A stretch of DNA of 64,000 nucleotides. Origin: Pleurodeles waltl (lineage: Eukaryota > Chordata > Amphibia > Caudata > Salamandridae). The translations under genes and the position numbers were made by a program. The notes under the pieces were generated by a model. It did not search any database. It was not told the origin of the DNA and saw only the letters and a list, made by a program, of their open reading frames with translations. Position 1 is the first letter of the stretch; each line of letters begins with the position of its first letter. The stretch covers positions 666,934,508 to 666,998,507 of the forward strand of contig NC_090451.1 in NCBI RefSeq assembly GCF_031143425.1, read 5' to 3'. This document shows, in pieces, positions 23,097 to 34,612 of the stretch.

Positions 23097-23735
23097 ACAA
23101 ACTTTGGGAAAGACAATAGGTCTCACCTATGCAAGAGCTATTGGCTTTGCCAATGTGTTTTAGCCATGTTGTACACCCACATGGCTGTTGTTCAGCTTGG
23201 CTACAAGTTAGTGTCGCAGACGAGAGTGGCATGGAGTGATGTAGAATGGAATGGCGAAGTCTGGAGTAAAGTGTTGTAGAGTGGAGTGGAAAAGAGTGTC
23301 GTGTAGTGGAGTGGCATATTGTGGAGTCACAAAGAGTGGCATACAATGGAGTGGCACAGAGTAGAGTGGACTGGGGTAAACTGCATTGGCATAGATTGTT
23401 GCAGAGTATAGTGGTGTAGAGTGCAGTGGCACTGAATTCAGCGACATGGAATGAATTGAATGCTGTGTTGTACAATGCAGTGGCGTAGATTAGAGTAGTG
23501 CATAGTAGAGAGCAGTAGTGCAGAGTGGAGATGCGCATAGAGGAGTGGCATAGAGATGAGTGATGCAGAGGGCAGTGGCGCAGAGTAGAGATGAGTGGCA
23601 CAGTGTAGTGGCATAGCGTGCAAAGTACAGTAGAGTGGTGCAGAGTAGATTAGCATAAAGTGGTGTAGAGAAGAGTATAGTGCCTTAGAGTGCAGCAGCA
23701 TTGAGTGCAGTGGCATAGAGTGCAGTGCCTTATGA
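23097..23735 (+). mobile_element. Family C retroposon with attached minisatellite, copy 1
   Basis: A head of about 60 bp ends in AGAGCTATTGGCTTTGCCAA and is followed by a 50-bp body (TTTTAGCCATGTTGTACACC, then GGCTGTTGTTCAGCTTGG). From about 23222 the sequence becomes a GAGTGGC-type minisatellite of about 515 bp built on 15-bp units made of 5-bp subrepeats (TAGAG, TGGAG, TGGCA). The same head, body and array order recurs at 50304-51800, so the array seems to belong to the element. Long Tyr/Ser/His/Leu-rich frames on the minus strand result from the 15-bp (5-codon) period. Confidence 0.7.
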
Positions 23736-23739
23736 GTAA

Positions 23740-26350
23740 TATGACTGACTCTGTGCCTGCCTTTCAGGCTTTTCAGAGGCACATTCCAGTCTCTCTTTGG
23801 TTGCTACTTTGATGAAGAAGATGCACAATGAGAATTGCTGAAGACCACTGGTTTAAGTAGGGCTGGCGTGGACAAAGGTGCAGATCAGATACCATACTCC
23901 CACAAACTTCACATAAGCTTTATACACATCATAACTTCATTCATTCTCTGGTTTCAAAGGACAAAACGATTAAATGGCTCCTCACTCTATGTTGGTGTAC
24001 AGGCTATATGGAAAGCAGCAGTGTCTTTTTGTGCATTCACAGACCTAATTTGAGGTTCCAAAAATGTCAATACATGTGCGTACTCCCACACTGTTAAAAA
24101 GTATAAATATATATCCCCGTTGCTTTCTCTTCACTTTAATATGGCAATTTCCCTTCATTTAGCCCTTAGCAGCAAGGAAAACCAGTTGCTTTCCTTTTTT
24201 GGTCTTTTATCAGTGACACTTTTCTATACTAAACACTCTGAAGTGCTTGTGAAAGGCCCCCCTGTCAGTAGCACATCTGTTTACCAGTCTTTGGTTTAAA
24301 TTCAACTATTCAGAGTATTCCAGGAGTTGTAGCCTTGCTTTGCATTAACTAAGCCAGTTGGACTACAACACCTCGTAGCATTGACCAGGAAAATAAAAGC
24401 CGGGAATTGAAAAATGATGATGGTCTGCTAAGTTTCCCAGAAATTCCTTGGGTAATAGTGACACAACTCTTGCCATTTCAAACAAAACCTGCACAAAGGG
24501 AGACAGGCCATGACAAACCAAAGGTATGCACTGGCAGACTACACTGGGAATTTGACGTTAATCCTAACGCAATGGGCTGGTCGTTTGAGGCCATTAGTAG
24601 CACAGAGAAGCTCCTGTGAGCATTTGATGCTAAATCCTCTTATGTGGAGGATGTGCTGGCTATTTGAGGCTAATACTATGCACAGAGAAGCTGCATGCGG
24701 AATTTCAGACAAAAACAACCCACAGGGAAGGTCCGCTCAGCATTTGAGGCTAAGGCTGTTTATGAAGAACCTGTTCTATGTTCTACAGTCTATATCTACA
24801 CATGTGGGGACAACGCTCAAAAGCCAGTCAAGTACACAGGACATTTTACTGCTATGCCTAACCATAATAACACTGACTGACCCATAGCTGTACTGGAGCC
24901 CTGGAGCATTTAAGGCTTCACCAGCACTTATTATTTGGCATAAAGCAATGAAGCTAAAATTAGCAATATGAGGCGTGGGGCCAGATGTATCACTGCACTG
25001 GTGCAAAAAGTGGTTGCAAATTGTGACCAGTATTTTTCCACTAGTGTGAAATTTTGCGAACAACCAATGTACTAAAATGGTGGTCCACAAAATTCAGTTC
25101 AGAGTGGGACACCATCAGACCTACCTTATTAGTATCATGGGAATTTGCAGTTCACTCCAATTCCCCCCAGGTCAGAGGGATGGTGGCCTGGAAGGGCCAG
25201 CAGTCTGCAATGTCTCTACTGTATTTAACTTCAGTAAATATTTATATTTTTTTTTAAGCAGCCTGTTTTTCTGAAATGAATTTTGGCTACGTTTAACACA
25301 AAAATGTTGTAATTATTTAGTTCGTTTTTTCCGTTTCATTGACAGTTTGCAGTGGGCCTCATGACCACTGCGTACTCACTGTGAAACATTTACAAAAATT
25401 CAAAAATGTGAAGGCGTCATAAGGGGACTATTTATCCTTGGCCAATGAGTTACAACCCCAAGTTCAATGGTTTGCGACGGGAATTATGTTTGAAAACCAC
25501 TGACTGGTGAGATAGCAAATTTAAATTTGGACAGGACGCCTACAACATCCCACATTCCAAATTGGCCCGTTTTTGGGATTGGTAAAAGTTTACCGACTCC
25601 TGTAATGGGTTTGGTACAGAAAGAGGAGCTTTTTAGTGTTCACAAGCCCACAGATTTAGCAAATCATAGCGGTTTCACACTGCAACTATATCTCCGCGTG
25701 TTTTGGTTGTGAGTGGGCATATGATTATTTTGCATGGATATTTGAGGTTCGCCTGGGCTTGAGTGGGGTACCTCAGCATTTTAGACTTTAAGTGCATATG
25801 TCTTTCTTAAGCACATGATGGCTCCACTGCACCTTGGCAACTCATGCCCTCCAGAAGTACCGTGGCAGTGTGATGGTTAATGGTAGGTAGGAAAAAAATA
25901 GACATGTATCTGCGTTCACTGTGATTTTCTTAATGCTGCACTTAAAAAACTAAAATGTCACTAATGTCATTTCCTGTAACGTTATCGGGATCAAAGGTCA
26001 TCGGATGTTATGTGATGTCACTCCCTGTGCTGTTATAGGAAGATATGTCATGTCCGCTACTCCTGGCATTTTCGTGAATCACCATTCACGTTTACCTTTT
26101 CTCGACTTTCGAGACTGCGTTCACGAGTGCTAATGAAGTGACAAGCAGAAGAGATGATCCTGACACGGGAGCTTCACTGTGCAGAGACCAACAGAGAGCA
26201 AGGAGGAGAGGTCATAGGGCCGAGATGGATGCCTGGGCGTCAGAAGCGGTCTGCTTGTACCGGGCATATCCGATAGTTAATCCACCTACGGGGGTATAGG
26301 CCCAGTGTCTTTATGGAGTATTTTTCAGTGGACCTTAGAGCTCCTGGAAA
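23740..26350. other. Non-coding stretch with diverged minisatellite traces
   Basis: Between about 24530 and 24780 several imperfect units of roughly 45-60 bp share CACAGAGAAGCT and GCATTTGAGGCTAA, an old decayed minisatellite. At 24979 the phrase GGGGCCAGATGTATCAC resembles the end of a Harbinger-like element, but no partner end was found. Around 25950-26060 are several ATGTCA-type repeats. No gene supported. Confidence 0.4.
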
Positions 26351-28070
26351 GAGCTTTGTGCTGTGTGGGCCATGTGAATCCCCAGTATAGTGCTTTGTCC
26401 TGTGTGAGCCATGTGAATTCTCAGTGCAGTGCTTCGTGCTGTGTGAGCCATGTGAATTCCCCAGTACAGTGCTTAGTGTTGTGTGGGCCATATGAATCCC
26501 CAGAGCAGTGCTTTGTGGGCCATGTGAATCCTCCGTACAGTGCTTAGTGCTGTGTGAGCCGTGTGAATCCCCAGTACAGTGCTTAGTGCTGTGTGGGCCA
26601 TGCGAATCCCAGTACAGGTCTTTGTGCTGTGTGTGCCATGTGAATCCCCAGTACACTGCTTTGTGGGCCATGTGAATCCTCAGTACAGTGCTTAGTGCTG
26701 TGTGAGCCATGTGAATCCCCACTATAGTGCTTAGTGGTGTGTGGGCCATGTGACTCCCCAGTGCAGTGCTTAGTGCTGTGTGGGCCATGCGAATCCCCAG
26801 TACAGTGCTTAGTGCTCTGTGGGCCATGTGGCTCCCAAAGTACAGTGCTCAGTGAGCCATGTGAATCCCCACTAAAGTGCTTAGTGCTGTGTGGGCCATG
26901 TGACTCCCCAGTGCAGTGCTTAGTGCTCTGTGGGCCATGTGGCTCCCAAAGTACAGTGCTCAGTGAGCCATGTGAATCCCCACTAAAGTGCTTAGTGCTG
27001 TGTGGGCCATGTGACTCCCCAATGCAGTGCTTAGTGCTGTGTGGGCCATGCGAATCCCCAGTACAGTGCTTAGTGCTCTGTGGGCCATGTGGCTCCCAAA
27101 GTACAGTGCTCAGTGAGCCATGTGAATCCCCACTAAAGTGCTTAGTGCTGTGTGGGCCATGTGACTCCCCAGTGCAGTGCTTACTGCTGTGTGAGCCATG
27201 TGAATTCCCCAGTACAGTGCTTAGTGTTGTGTGGGCCATATGAATCCCCAGAGCAGTGCTTTGTGGGCCATGTGAATCCTCCGTACAGTGCTTAGTGCTG
27301 TGTGAGCCGTGTGAATCCCCAGTACAGTGCTTAGTGCTGTGTGGGCCATGCGAATCCCAGTACAGGTCTTTGTGCTGTGTGTGCCATGTGAATCCCCAGT
27401 ACAGTGCTTAGTGCTCTGTGGGCCATGTGGCTCCCAAAGTACAGTGCTCAGTGAGCCATGTGAATCCCCACTAAAGTGCTTAGTGCTGTGTGGACCATGT
27501 GAATTCTCAGTACGCTGCTTTGTGGGCCATGTGACTCTCCAGTGCAGTGCTTAGTGCTGTGTGAGCCATGTGACTCCCCAGTGCAGTGCTTAGTGCTGTG
27601 TGAGCCATGTGAATCCCCAGTACAGTGCTTAGTGGTGTGTGTGCCATGTGAATCCTCAGCACAGTGCTTTGTGGGCCATGTGAATCGCCAGTGCAGTGCT
27701 TAGTGCTGTGTGAGCCAGGTGAATCCCCAGTACAGCGCTTAGTGCTGTGTGGGTCATGCGAATCCCAGTACAGGTCTTTGTGCTGTGTGAGCCATGTGAA
27801 TCCCTACTACAGTGCTTTGTGGGCCATGTGAATCCCCAGTGCAGTGCTTAGTGCTGTGTGAGCCATGTGAATCCCCAGTGCAGTGCTTAGTGCTGTGTGA
27901 GCCATGTGAATCCCCAATAAAGTGCTTAGTGCTGTATGGGCCATGTGAATCCACAGTACAGTGCTGTGTGCTGAGTGGGCCATGTGAATCCCCAGTACAG
28001 TGCTTTGTGGGCCATGCGACTCTGCAGTACAGTGCTTTGTGCTGTGTGGGCCATGGGGCTCCAGGGTAGT
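26351..28070 (+). repeat. 39-bp minisatellite with higher-order structure, about 1.7 kb
   Basis: The main unit is 39 bp (starting GTGCTTAGTGCTGTGTGGGC and ending AATCCCCAGTACA), with shorter variants of about 32-33 bp that lack part of the GTGCTGTGT segment. A variant block containing GTGGCTCCCAAAGTACAGTG recurs near 26828, 26939, 27089 and 27427, giving spacings of about 111, 150 and 338 bp and showing multi-unit amplification. Because 39 is 13 codons, long frames stay open on both strands (Cys-rich on plus, Ser/His/Gly-rich on minus). These are artefacts of periodicity, not genes. Confidence 0.92.
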
Positions 28071-28478
28071 GCATTGAGATATGGCCCATACAACTCAATG
28101 ATAGGGCTTTGTGCTCGGGTCTTCCTGGCTCCGGGATAGTGCTTTCTGCTGTGAACGGCAGGGGCCCAGGATAGTGCTTTGAGCTGGGGCTTCCTCTCTG
28201 TAGGATAATGGTTGGTGCCTTGGGTTACTTGGCTCCAGGCTAGTGCTTTTTTCTGAGGACCATATGGCTTCATGGTATTGTTTTCTTTTCTAAGTCTCGG
28301 AGTACCATGCTGCAGTTTGTGCTATGGGGACTGGGACTGCTTGGAGCATTTGGTGCTCCTAGCCTTGCAAGCACCTCTTGCAGTGAGCTTGGGTGCTCTC
28401 CGCACTGAAATTCACTGAGGGCCACCACAGGTCTACACAATAGTGCTGTGGATTTGGGGACTTCATAACAGTGATTTG
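28071..28478 (+). repeat. Degenerate edge of the 39-bp minisatellite
   Basis: Phrases such as ATAGTGCTTTGAGCTG and CAGGCTAGTGCTTTTTTCTG recur at about 45-60 bp intervals with decreasing similarity to the array. Similar wording continues at 28960-29060, beyond the family A insertion, showing that the older array was interrupted. Confidence 0.6.
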
Positions 28479-28897
28479 TAGGTCGAGCACGCAAGCGCTT
28501 TGAACTGTTGTAAGAATTGTGGGCTTTTAACCACGCAGAGCTCTTTCACTCATTCGTGGGCTTGCCTTTCAAAATCACTTGTTATCATTGGTAAATGCAT
28601 TAGTTTGTTCTGCCCTGGGGCTGTTTTGTTATCTTCTTGCAGACTGACCCTGGTATATGGATAATTGCACGTTTGCCGATACGGTTGACTGTGAGCGAAC
28701 TTCTTTTTCCTTTGCGTTTCTCCTTCGTGCTAATGTTCATGGCGGCCATGGCGCTTTGAACTAGCTCGCTAATGTCAACTAATGTTTTACACTTTATTTT
28801 CAATTCATGTGGCAAGAGAAGTCCAGTTAGGAATTTATAACTTCAATAGCTCTGACTCGAGCAAACGCGAGACCCATTGCATTGCAAATGCATGTTG
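28479..28897 (-). mobile_element. Family A SINE-like retroposon, copy 2 (antisense)
   Basis: On the minus strand the head reads ATGCATTTGCAATGCAATGG followed by GTCTCGCGTTTGCTCGAG, and the 3' end reads CGCTTGCGTGCTCGACCTAC. Outside lie ACAGTGATTTG (28468-28478) and ACAATGACTCG (28898-28908), 8 of 11 matching, a plausible diverged target duplication. The copy sits within decayed units of the 39-bp minisatellite, so it is younger than that part of the array. It has only a weak remnant of the 27-bp tandem pair seen in copies 1 and 3. Confidence 0.82.
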
Positions 28898-29059
28898 ACA
28901 ATGACTCGGGGCTCCGTGACTGGTCCATGCGCTCTGGGGCCCCATTTCTGTGGCCTGTTTTATGGATAGTGCCTTGTGAGTCCGGCACTATGCGAAGGAG
29001 CTCTGCGCTCTGCATGCTGTGGGTCATGACCTCTGTCATAGTGATTTGTGCTGTGCTGC

Positions 29060-30000
29060 AGAGGGCTTCACACATGCATGTCTTCTCCACACAGCAAGAG
29101 GCATCAGTAAATGTTAAGAAATGTACACAGAGGGAACTAAGACACTGTGTTCTCTTCGAGGGATTCCCCCCCCCCTTCACGTGCACTGGGCCCCCAGCTC
29201 CCACTGGCTGACTATTTACTAACTTTCTGCATACAGATTTTGCTTCTGAAGCAAAAATGAGCTCTGCAAATGAAAACCAGATGGCCAGTGAGAGCACTCC
29301 ACCAGAACACAGACCTCCAGCTCTGGTAGCGACCACTGCTCTCTCCTCAGGATCGCCGCCTGTAAGCACAAGACAGCTTGAGGCAGACATTTTCATGCAC
29401 TTACTCTGGGGGTAGGACAGAGTGGGCAGGCGCCATGAGTGTAGTCTGTGAAACACCGAAGCAGCCAATGCGAACAGTGCTAATGGCAGCAGACCCCTCT
29501 GGTTCAAAAACAGACATTGAATAGGATTGGCTGCTAAACATCTGGAGAAGTGGAGTCAAGCCCAGCTGCAATAAGTCAGACATATTTAGACGTATTCGCT
29601 GTGTAGGCAGTGTTTTTTTGTGAAAATACTTTTATCCAAACTGTGAGAGTCACTTGGGGCAAAAAAGTATGACAGCGGGAGCCTCGTCATGGCAGCCTGG
29701 CAGAACACGCTGCAAATGTTTTGTCTTTGGAGAATAAAAAAGCAACGTTGGGAGTTTTCTCCCAACACATTGGGGTGGGGGTCCCGTATTATGTGACAGG
29801 CAGGATGGTTTCAAGGCGTCTAATAAGACGGGGGTACAAGGCTTGGACGACTCTTGGATCAGTCAATTTTTTGCAAGTCCCTTTACAGTTTAACCTAAAT
29901 GAGGCTCTAATCACACTACAAGTAGCATCAGAACATCATAAAACATCACAAAAGAATTATCTACACACCCATCCAACTCACAGACTCATCTTAGGGAAAA
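29060..30000. other. Non-coding stretch, nothing recognised
   Basis: A minus-strand frame of 226 codons (28827-29507) begins in this stretch and runs into the family A copy. It shows no family motif and is judged to be chance. Confidence 0.45.
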
Positions 30001-30411
30001 AACAAGCATTGGCAAAGCCAGCGATTTGGCCACCAGTGTTTTGGCTTTGCCAAAGCTTGTTTTGTTTTGTCATGGATTTTGCTAAACTTTACTATTGGAA
30101 AAGATTCCTGGAAAGCTGAAAAACACTGGCTACAAGCAAAAATATTTTTTTAGCCTCAAAAGAGCACACATAAAAGCCCCTGGCACTGAGGGGCAATGCT
30201 TTGTGTGTGGATGTGCTCCTTGCAAAAAGGACAGATTGCCGTCAATCACAGGGCGGTGGGCCAGTGACTGAAGTGGCCCGATCCACAGTCCTACACTGTA
30301 TGCTGTAGTGGGGGAAGAAAAATATAAATGACAGGGCAACAGACCAATGGATGATGAGGCTAGCTGAAAGCCACTGTAAGATTATTATATATATTTTTAG
30401 TAAACTCAAAA
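30001..30411 (+). mobile_element. Family B SINE-like retroposon, copy 1
   Basis: It starts AACAAGCATTGGCAAAGCCA, the head shared with family C. The hairpin's second arm appears as TTTGGCTTTGCCAAAG. The body then contains GTCATGGATTTTGCTAAAC, AAGCAAAAATATTTTTTTAG, CACTGTATGCTGTAGTGGG and AACAGACCAATGGATGATGA, and ends TAAACTCAAAA. The same landmarks recur in order at 32692-33010 and 49464-49899. No coding capacity. Confidence 0.8.
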
Positions 30412-32123
30412 TATCTTTGCTAATGCCAGGTCTTATCAGGGGCAGAAAAGGTCCCATGTTGTCAAACAACTGAAGCTCATAGAGACCTCAAGATGCTTGA
30501 CAGCAGGGACTGAAAACATATCAAGACTCCCTTACAGGCTTTGGTTTCCATGTGTGTCCCAAAGGCTGATCTCATGTAGAGAAGGAGGCAAGGGCCATTT
30601 GTGAACCACTTTCTCATCATGGGCACATATAATGAGCCCAGAGAGACTACGGCTTGGCCAACTGTGCCCCTATGGCTGGGGTACCATGATGAGACGTGAC
30701 TGGGGCAGGCAAGATATCTGAAGCACTGGGGAGGCCTGGATCAGAAGGGCCTGATGTCAAGATCATGGATAACGATCAGAAGCCGGATGAGACTACTTAA
30801 TACCCTGGACGCTGCCATCCTAGCTACAGATCTGTGGGGCTCCTGGGGTTCTGGCAGTCGAAGAAGTGCTGCACTGGCTGGCATGGGGCACAAAACAGGT
30901 TGTCCATAGAGACCTGTGATGTCCTGATTTGCCCGAACAGTTGATTGTGGTGACAGAGCAGATGCCCAGCACGACTGAAATCCCCATGTATGGTAGATGG
31001 ATGACAATGGGTATAGAGCGAGTGCTTAGGTAAACTGTGCGATGTCTATGTTGCAACTACTTTTCACTCGGCCCAGTGAGATCATCCTAATTCGTGGAGC
31101 GGGACAAGTTCTCCGCTGTCAAAAAGTGGTTGTCTAATTCAATGGCTCTGCACAGTCTTTCAAGGCTGACCTAGGGTGTTGAAAAGTTGCACCTACCTCC
31201 ACTTACAAAATTCTTGAGGGCCATGACTCAAAACAGGTTCCTCAGCACAATCTAGAGCACATTTAAGTCCAGCGTTGGAAGGTAGCTGAGGCTGGTAAAG
31301 TTACTCATCTTGTAACAAGTATCTTCCCAGGATTCACCCGATGTGACATTCCATTTGATTGGGGAGCATAACTGAACACTTTTCAAGTTCTTCTAACCAC
31401 ATTACAGTAACATCAAACAAGGTTCCGAGTTATGATGAGGTTGAAGACTCCATAATTCATTCGACCACATGATTCAGATATGTTCCATTTTAAGAAGGGG
31501 CCAAGAAACTTCAGATATAAGGGAGGTTCTAGTGGTTGCTTGTAAAACCAAGAGACTTCCTAACTGGAGATTCCTTCTCAGTGTCTGCATTTTGCCACTA
31601 TTCTAGATTGTGAAAAGAATATCAAACAACACCTCTACCTCACCTTGCAGCACTTACAAACTTTCAAGACTAGTCCAGCTGCCTCCACAGAGTCCTTTTT
31701 TCTCCAGGTAAGGATGACCCTAAAGGTAGCTTTCTTTGGATAATTACACCTATGGCCAGCTGGCTAGTAGGTATATTTCTCTACACGTAAGCTCTTTTCC
31801 ATAGCCTTCCCCAGTATGTGCAGTGTCTCAACAGAGTTAATTTGATGACAATTGTACCCTAATCCTACCGTTAGCTTCCCAGCTTTACAACACTGTTCGA
31901 TCCTAGGCGAAACACCTCTTCTGCTTGGACCTATTTTACCAAAAATGGTGAATTTATAAGAAAACTAACTACAAATAGCTAGCAAGTGCTATATAATACA
32001 AGCATCAGCAATGATAATAGGTGTAGCATCAACTGCAAACCTTTTGGTTTGTCAGTGCTTATTTTATTACCTTTTTCTAAAAAAAACTTTTTTGTTAGAG
32101 AAGCTGCCAGATCCTCACAAATA
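30412..32123. other. Non-coding stretch, nothing recognised
   Basis: No repeat family, RNA gene or coding motif could be supported. Open frames are short. Confidence 0.5.
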
Positions 32124-32691
32124 AAACAAGCATTTGTAATGCAATGTGTCTCGTGTTTGCTCGAGTTAAAGCTATTAGCGTAAATTCCTAGCCGGACTTT
32201 TTTTGTCACATAAACTGAAAATTAAAAGTAAAACAGTTTCACATAAGCGAGCCAACAGCTGCCATGAGTGCAAAGCAGACACACAAAAGGAAACAGAAGT
32301 TTGCTCTCACTCAAACGTATTGGCAAAAATGCAATTATCTATGTAACTGGCAAAAGTGCAAATATCCATGTAACAGGGTTAATGTCATGCAAAGCGCTCG
32401 ACTACTGCCCAGCGAGATCGCGCTCAATAGGAAATTAAAAGAAAAATTAGCTCAGAAACCATACCGAAAACACAGAGCCTTGTATGTTTTCAGTAGTTTA
32501 CCGGTGTGCTCGGGAGCGCTAAACACTGGAAAAGGCATGACTTAGGCATACCTTTCACTAATTAAATCAAGCCAATTTTGAAAGGCAAGACAACGAACCA
32601 ACCAAACTGATGGACGTGACATGGGCGTGGTTAAAAGCCCACAGAGAGATCACACCAAGGACGGAGCGCTTTGCGCGCTCGACCCTAAAAA
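32124..32691 (+). mobile_element. Family A SINE-like retroposon, copy 3
   Basis: It begins AAACAAGCATTTGTAATGCA and ends GCGCTCGACCCTAAAAA. It is the closest match to the copy at 14312, sharing CAGACACACAAAAGGAAAC, the paired GGCAAAAGTGCAA-type 27-bp units and AAGCCCACAGAGAGAT near the 3' end. Its end abuts a headless family B body with no spacer. Confidence 0.88.
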
Positions 32692-33010
32692 ATGGCTAAA
32701 AGCAAAAATATTTTTTATTCTCATAAAGCGTATATTACCATTTTAATCCCTAACACCGAAGGGAACTACTTCGTGTACAGATGTGCTGCACGTGGAAGAG
32801 CAGAATGCTGTCACCAACAGTGAAATTAGCCAATGGCTGGAGTCGGCTTCCTCACCGCCGATGGCTAAAGTGGTCTGACCCATTCCCCATAACATATGCT
32901 GTAGCAGGCAGAAAAAAATGTCTATGGCACAACAATAGACCAATAGATGAAGAGGGGTGATTGAAAGACCCCATAAGTGTATTATGCAAATAATTTTACT
33001 AAACTCAAAA
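32692..33010 (+). mobile_element. Family B body joined to family A, copy 2
   Basis: It starts within the family B body (GGCTAAAAGCAAAAATATTT) and proceeds through ATATGCTGTAGCAGGCAG, AACAATAGACCAATAGATGA and TTTTACTAAACTCAAAA. The B head is absent. Instead, the 3' end of a family A copy lies immediately upstream, forming an A-B composite. Either the A copy inserted into a B copy or a template switch joined them. Confidence 0.78.
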
Positions 33011-33239
33011 GGTTGAGGCTAAGGCTTAGTCTTGCAAAAAAAGCTAACCTTCCTGACTATCAACAACTGCATAAAAACAGGTCATTCAATTAGACCAGGG
33101 AGCTTACACTCCTGCCAATCTAAATCTAGTCAATAATAAAACTTTTCTCTAGTTGTTGAAGCAGCAGCTCTTAAATTAGCCTGCAAATCAAGTTAAGGAC
33201 CCGGTGCGTTTTGCATCTATTAGTAACACGTTATTTTAA

Positions 33240-33510
33240 AAGTGACATTTCCAAAAAGGGAAATCTGCTACTTGCAGCGGGCGATATTATCTTGTGCAGT
33301 CAACACACGGCACAAGGAACGGCGGCTCGTTCCGTGCCAGTCTTTTTATAAACCGCAGATCTGTTTGATGCAAATTGCCTGCACAATGTCTGTAATTAAG
33401 CCAAGGCAATTCCTGAAAGCAGTCCATGCTTCTCATTTTACTGTCAAGAACAATCTCGGCCGCCATCGCTCGCTGTCGGCGCGATCCGTCTCTCTATCGG
33501 TCTAAATTAT
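33240..33510. other. Non-repetitive block, possible conserved non-coding element
   Basis: High-complexity, CpG-bearing sequence with a perfect octamer ATGCAAAT (33368-33375, POU-factor consensus) and TAATTA (33393-33398, homeodomain core) 17 bp apart. It is unlike the repeats on both sides. An 87-codon frame crosses it without recognisable motifs. Enhancer function is only a hypothesis. Confidence 0.25.
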
Positions 33511-34252
33511 CCTGGGGGGGTAGAAGGCTCACCAACACCTCCATCTCTTTCAGGATCGCTCACTAAGTTTGGTGCTAATTGCAGGAGAGAGTAAGAGGCT
33601 TGTCGGGCGGTTATTAATATCTAGCAAACTATGATGCTCTCTCCTGCCAAAACCGTGTCCTCCCTCTCAATGTCAGTCCCTGGTACTTTCGTCACTGACA
33701 AGCCCTTGATCGAGGGAGTAACAAAGTCCCCTGCAGTCCCTGTGGCGCAGGGAGGCCCCCTGATGCTTCGGGGACTCACCCACAGCCCTGCAGTTGGATA
33801 TGAGGGACTTGGGGGACCCCGCCTAAGATTCTGCAGTGGGGCTCTATCATTTTGCGTTATGCCACATGTTCTGGTTCTGTCCTGTTGTCAGGCGGTGCTT
33901 CTGTCTCTCTGTGAGGTTCCCTCCCACTATCAGGTTGTGATCAGGCTTATTGTCCTGCTCTGGCTCCCTTTGTCGTGATCTAGTTCCACTGAAGAGTGGC
34001 AGGCCCTGGTTCCATCTCATTGGCAGACCCGGTTCCATCTGTGTTAGAAGCCCGAGCCGAAGGTGATGGCCTTTACCAAGGGATGGAACATTTAATGGTC
34101 AGTATTGCCCAGCTATGGCAGACTACGAAGCTATTAAAACAATCCGCCCCGTCGGGATAGAATGTTCTGAATAGTAAAACAAAGGCCTCGGGAGACTGAG
34201 GAGATTGTAATCCCCTTGAGCTTGCAGCTTGTGCTGTAAATGGCTTTTACCA
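33511..34252. other. Unclassified stretch, moderately GC-rich
   Basis: Contains repeated GGTTCCATCT and CCCTGCAGT-type phrases but no clear element boundary. It could be part of the foldback-rich region that follows. Confidence 0.35.
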
Positions 34253-34382
34253 GCCATTAGAAGCCCGGAGCCCTCCATTGTCTTCAATAGAGCACAACAT
34301 TCCAATGTTCTAATTCTACTTAGAACACTGGACTGCTCAGAGCTCCATTGAAGACAATGAAATGGCTCAGGATAATAAAGGC
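34253..34382. repeat. Long imperfect inverted repeat centred near 34318
   Basis: The left arm (CATTGTCTTCAATAGAGC within it) and the right arm (GCTCCATTGAAGACAATG) are reverse complements with about three quarters identity over roughly 65 bp each, with almost no spacer (TGTTCTAATTC / CTTAGAACACT at the centre). This is MITE-like foldback architecture; ends and target duplication were not resolved. Confidence 0.7.
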
Positions 34383-34481
34383 TTGTATGAGCCTTGTGCT
34401 CCAATGCTCCAAAGTGTGTCTTTCTGTTTCTCCCTTTTAATTTAGCACGTTATACCATCAGTGGTTTGAATGTTCTGCTCA

Positions 34482-34612
34482 CCTTATAGCCCTTCTGCCC
34501 CAGGCTATACCGGTTGTTAAAGGCTCTCTCCTTCGTTATGGGGCTCGAGCTGCATATAACTCGGATTCAGAGCCTTTAACAACTGTATAGCCCTCGGAAG
34601 CTGGCTATAAGG
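34482..34612. mobile_element. Foldback element, probable MITE
   Basis: The arms at 34482-34527 and 34569-34612 are imperfect reverse complements. The inner 25 bases (GGTTGTTAAAGGCTCT and its complement) and the outer CCTTATAGCC match well, with a more diverged middle; the loop is about 41 bp. No coding sequence and no convincing target duplication were found. Confidence 0.65.

Noticed and set aside
23014..23782. Tyr/Ser/His/Leu-rich minus-strand frames
   Set aside because: Produced by the 15-bp period of the family C minisatellite.
24979..25460. A Harbinger-like element starting GGGGCCAGATGTATCAC
   Set aside because: Only one end was found; no inverted partner or target duplication within reach.
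26240..28098. Long open frames on both strands, Cys-rich on plus and Ser/His/Gly-rich on minus
   Set aside because: They follow the 39-bp (13-codon) minisatellite period exactly; no start context, domain or flanking gene structure.
28827..29507. 226-codon minus-strand frame
   Set aside because: It runs through the edge of a family A retroposon and shows no family motif; likely chance.
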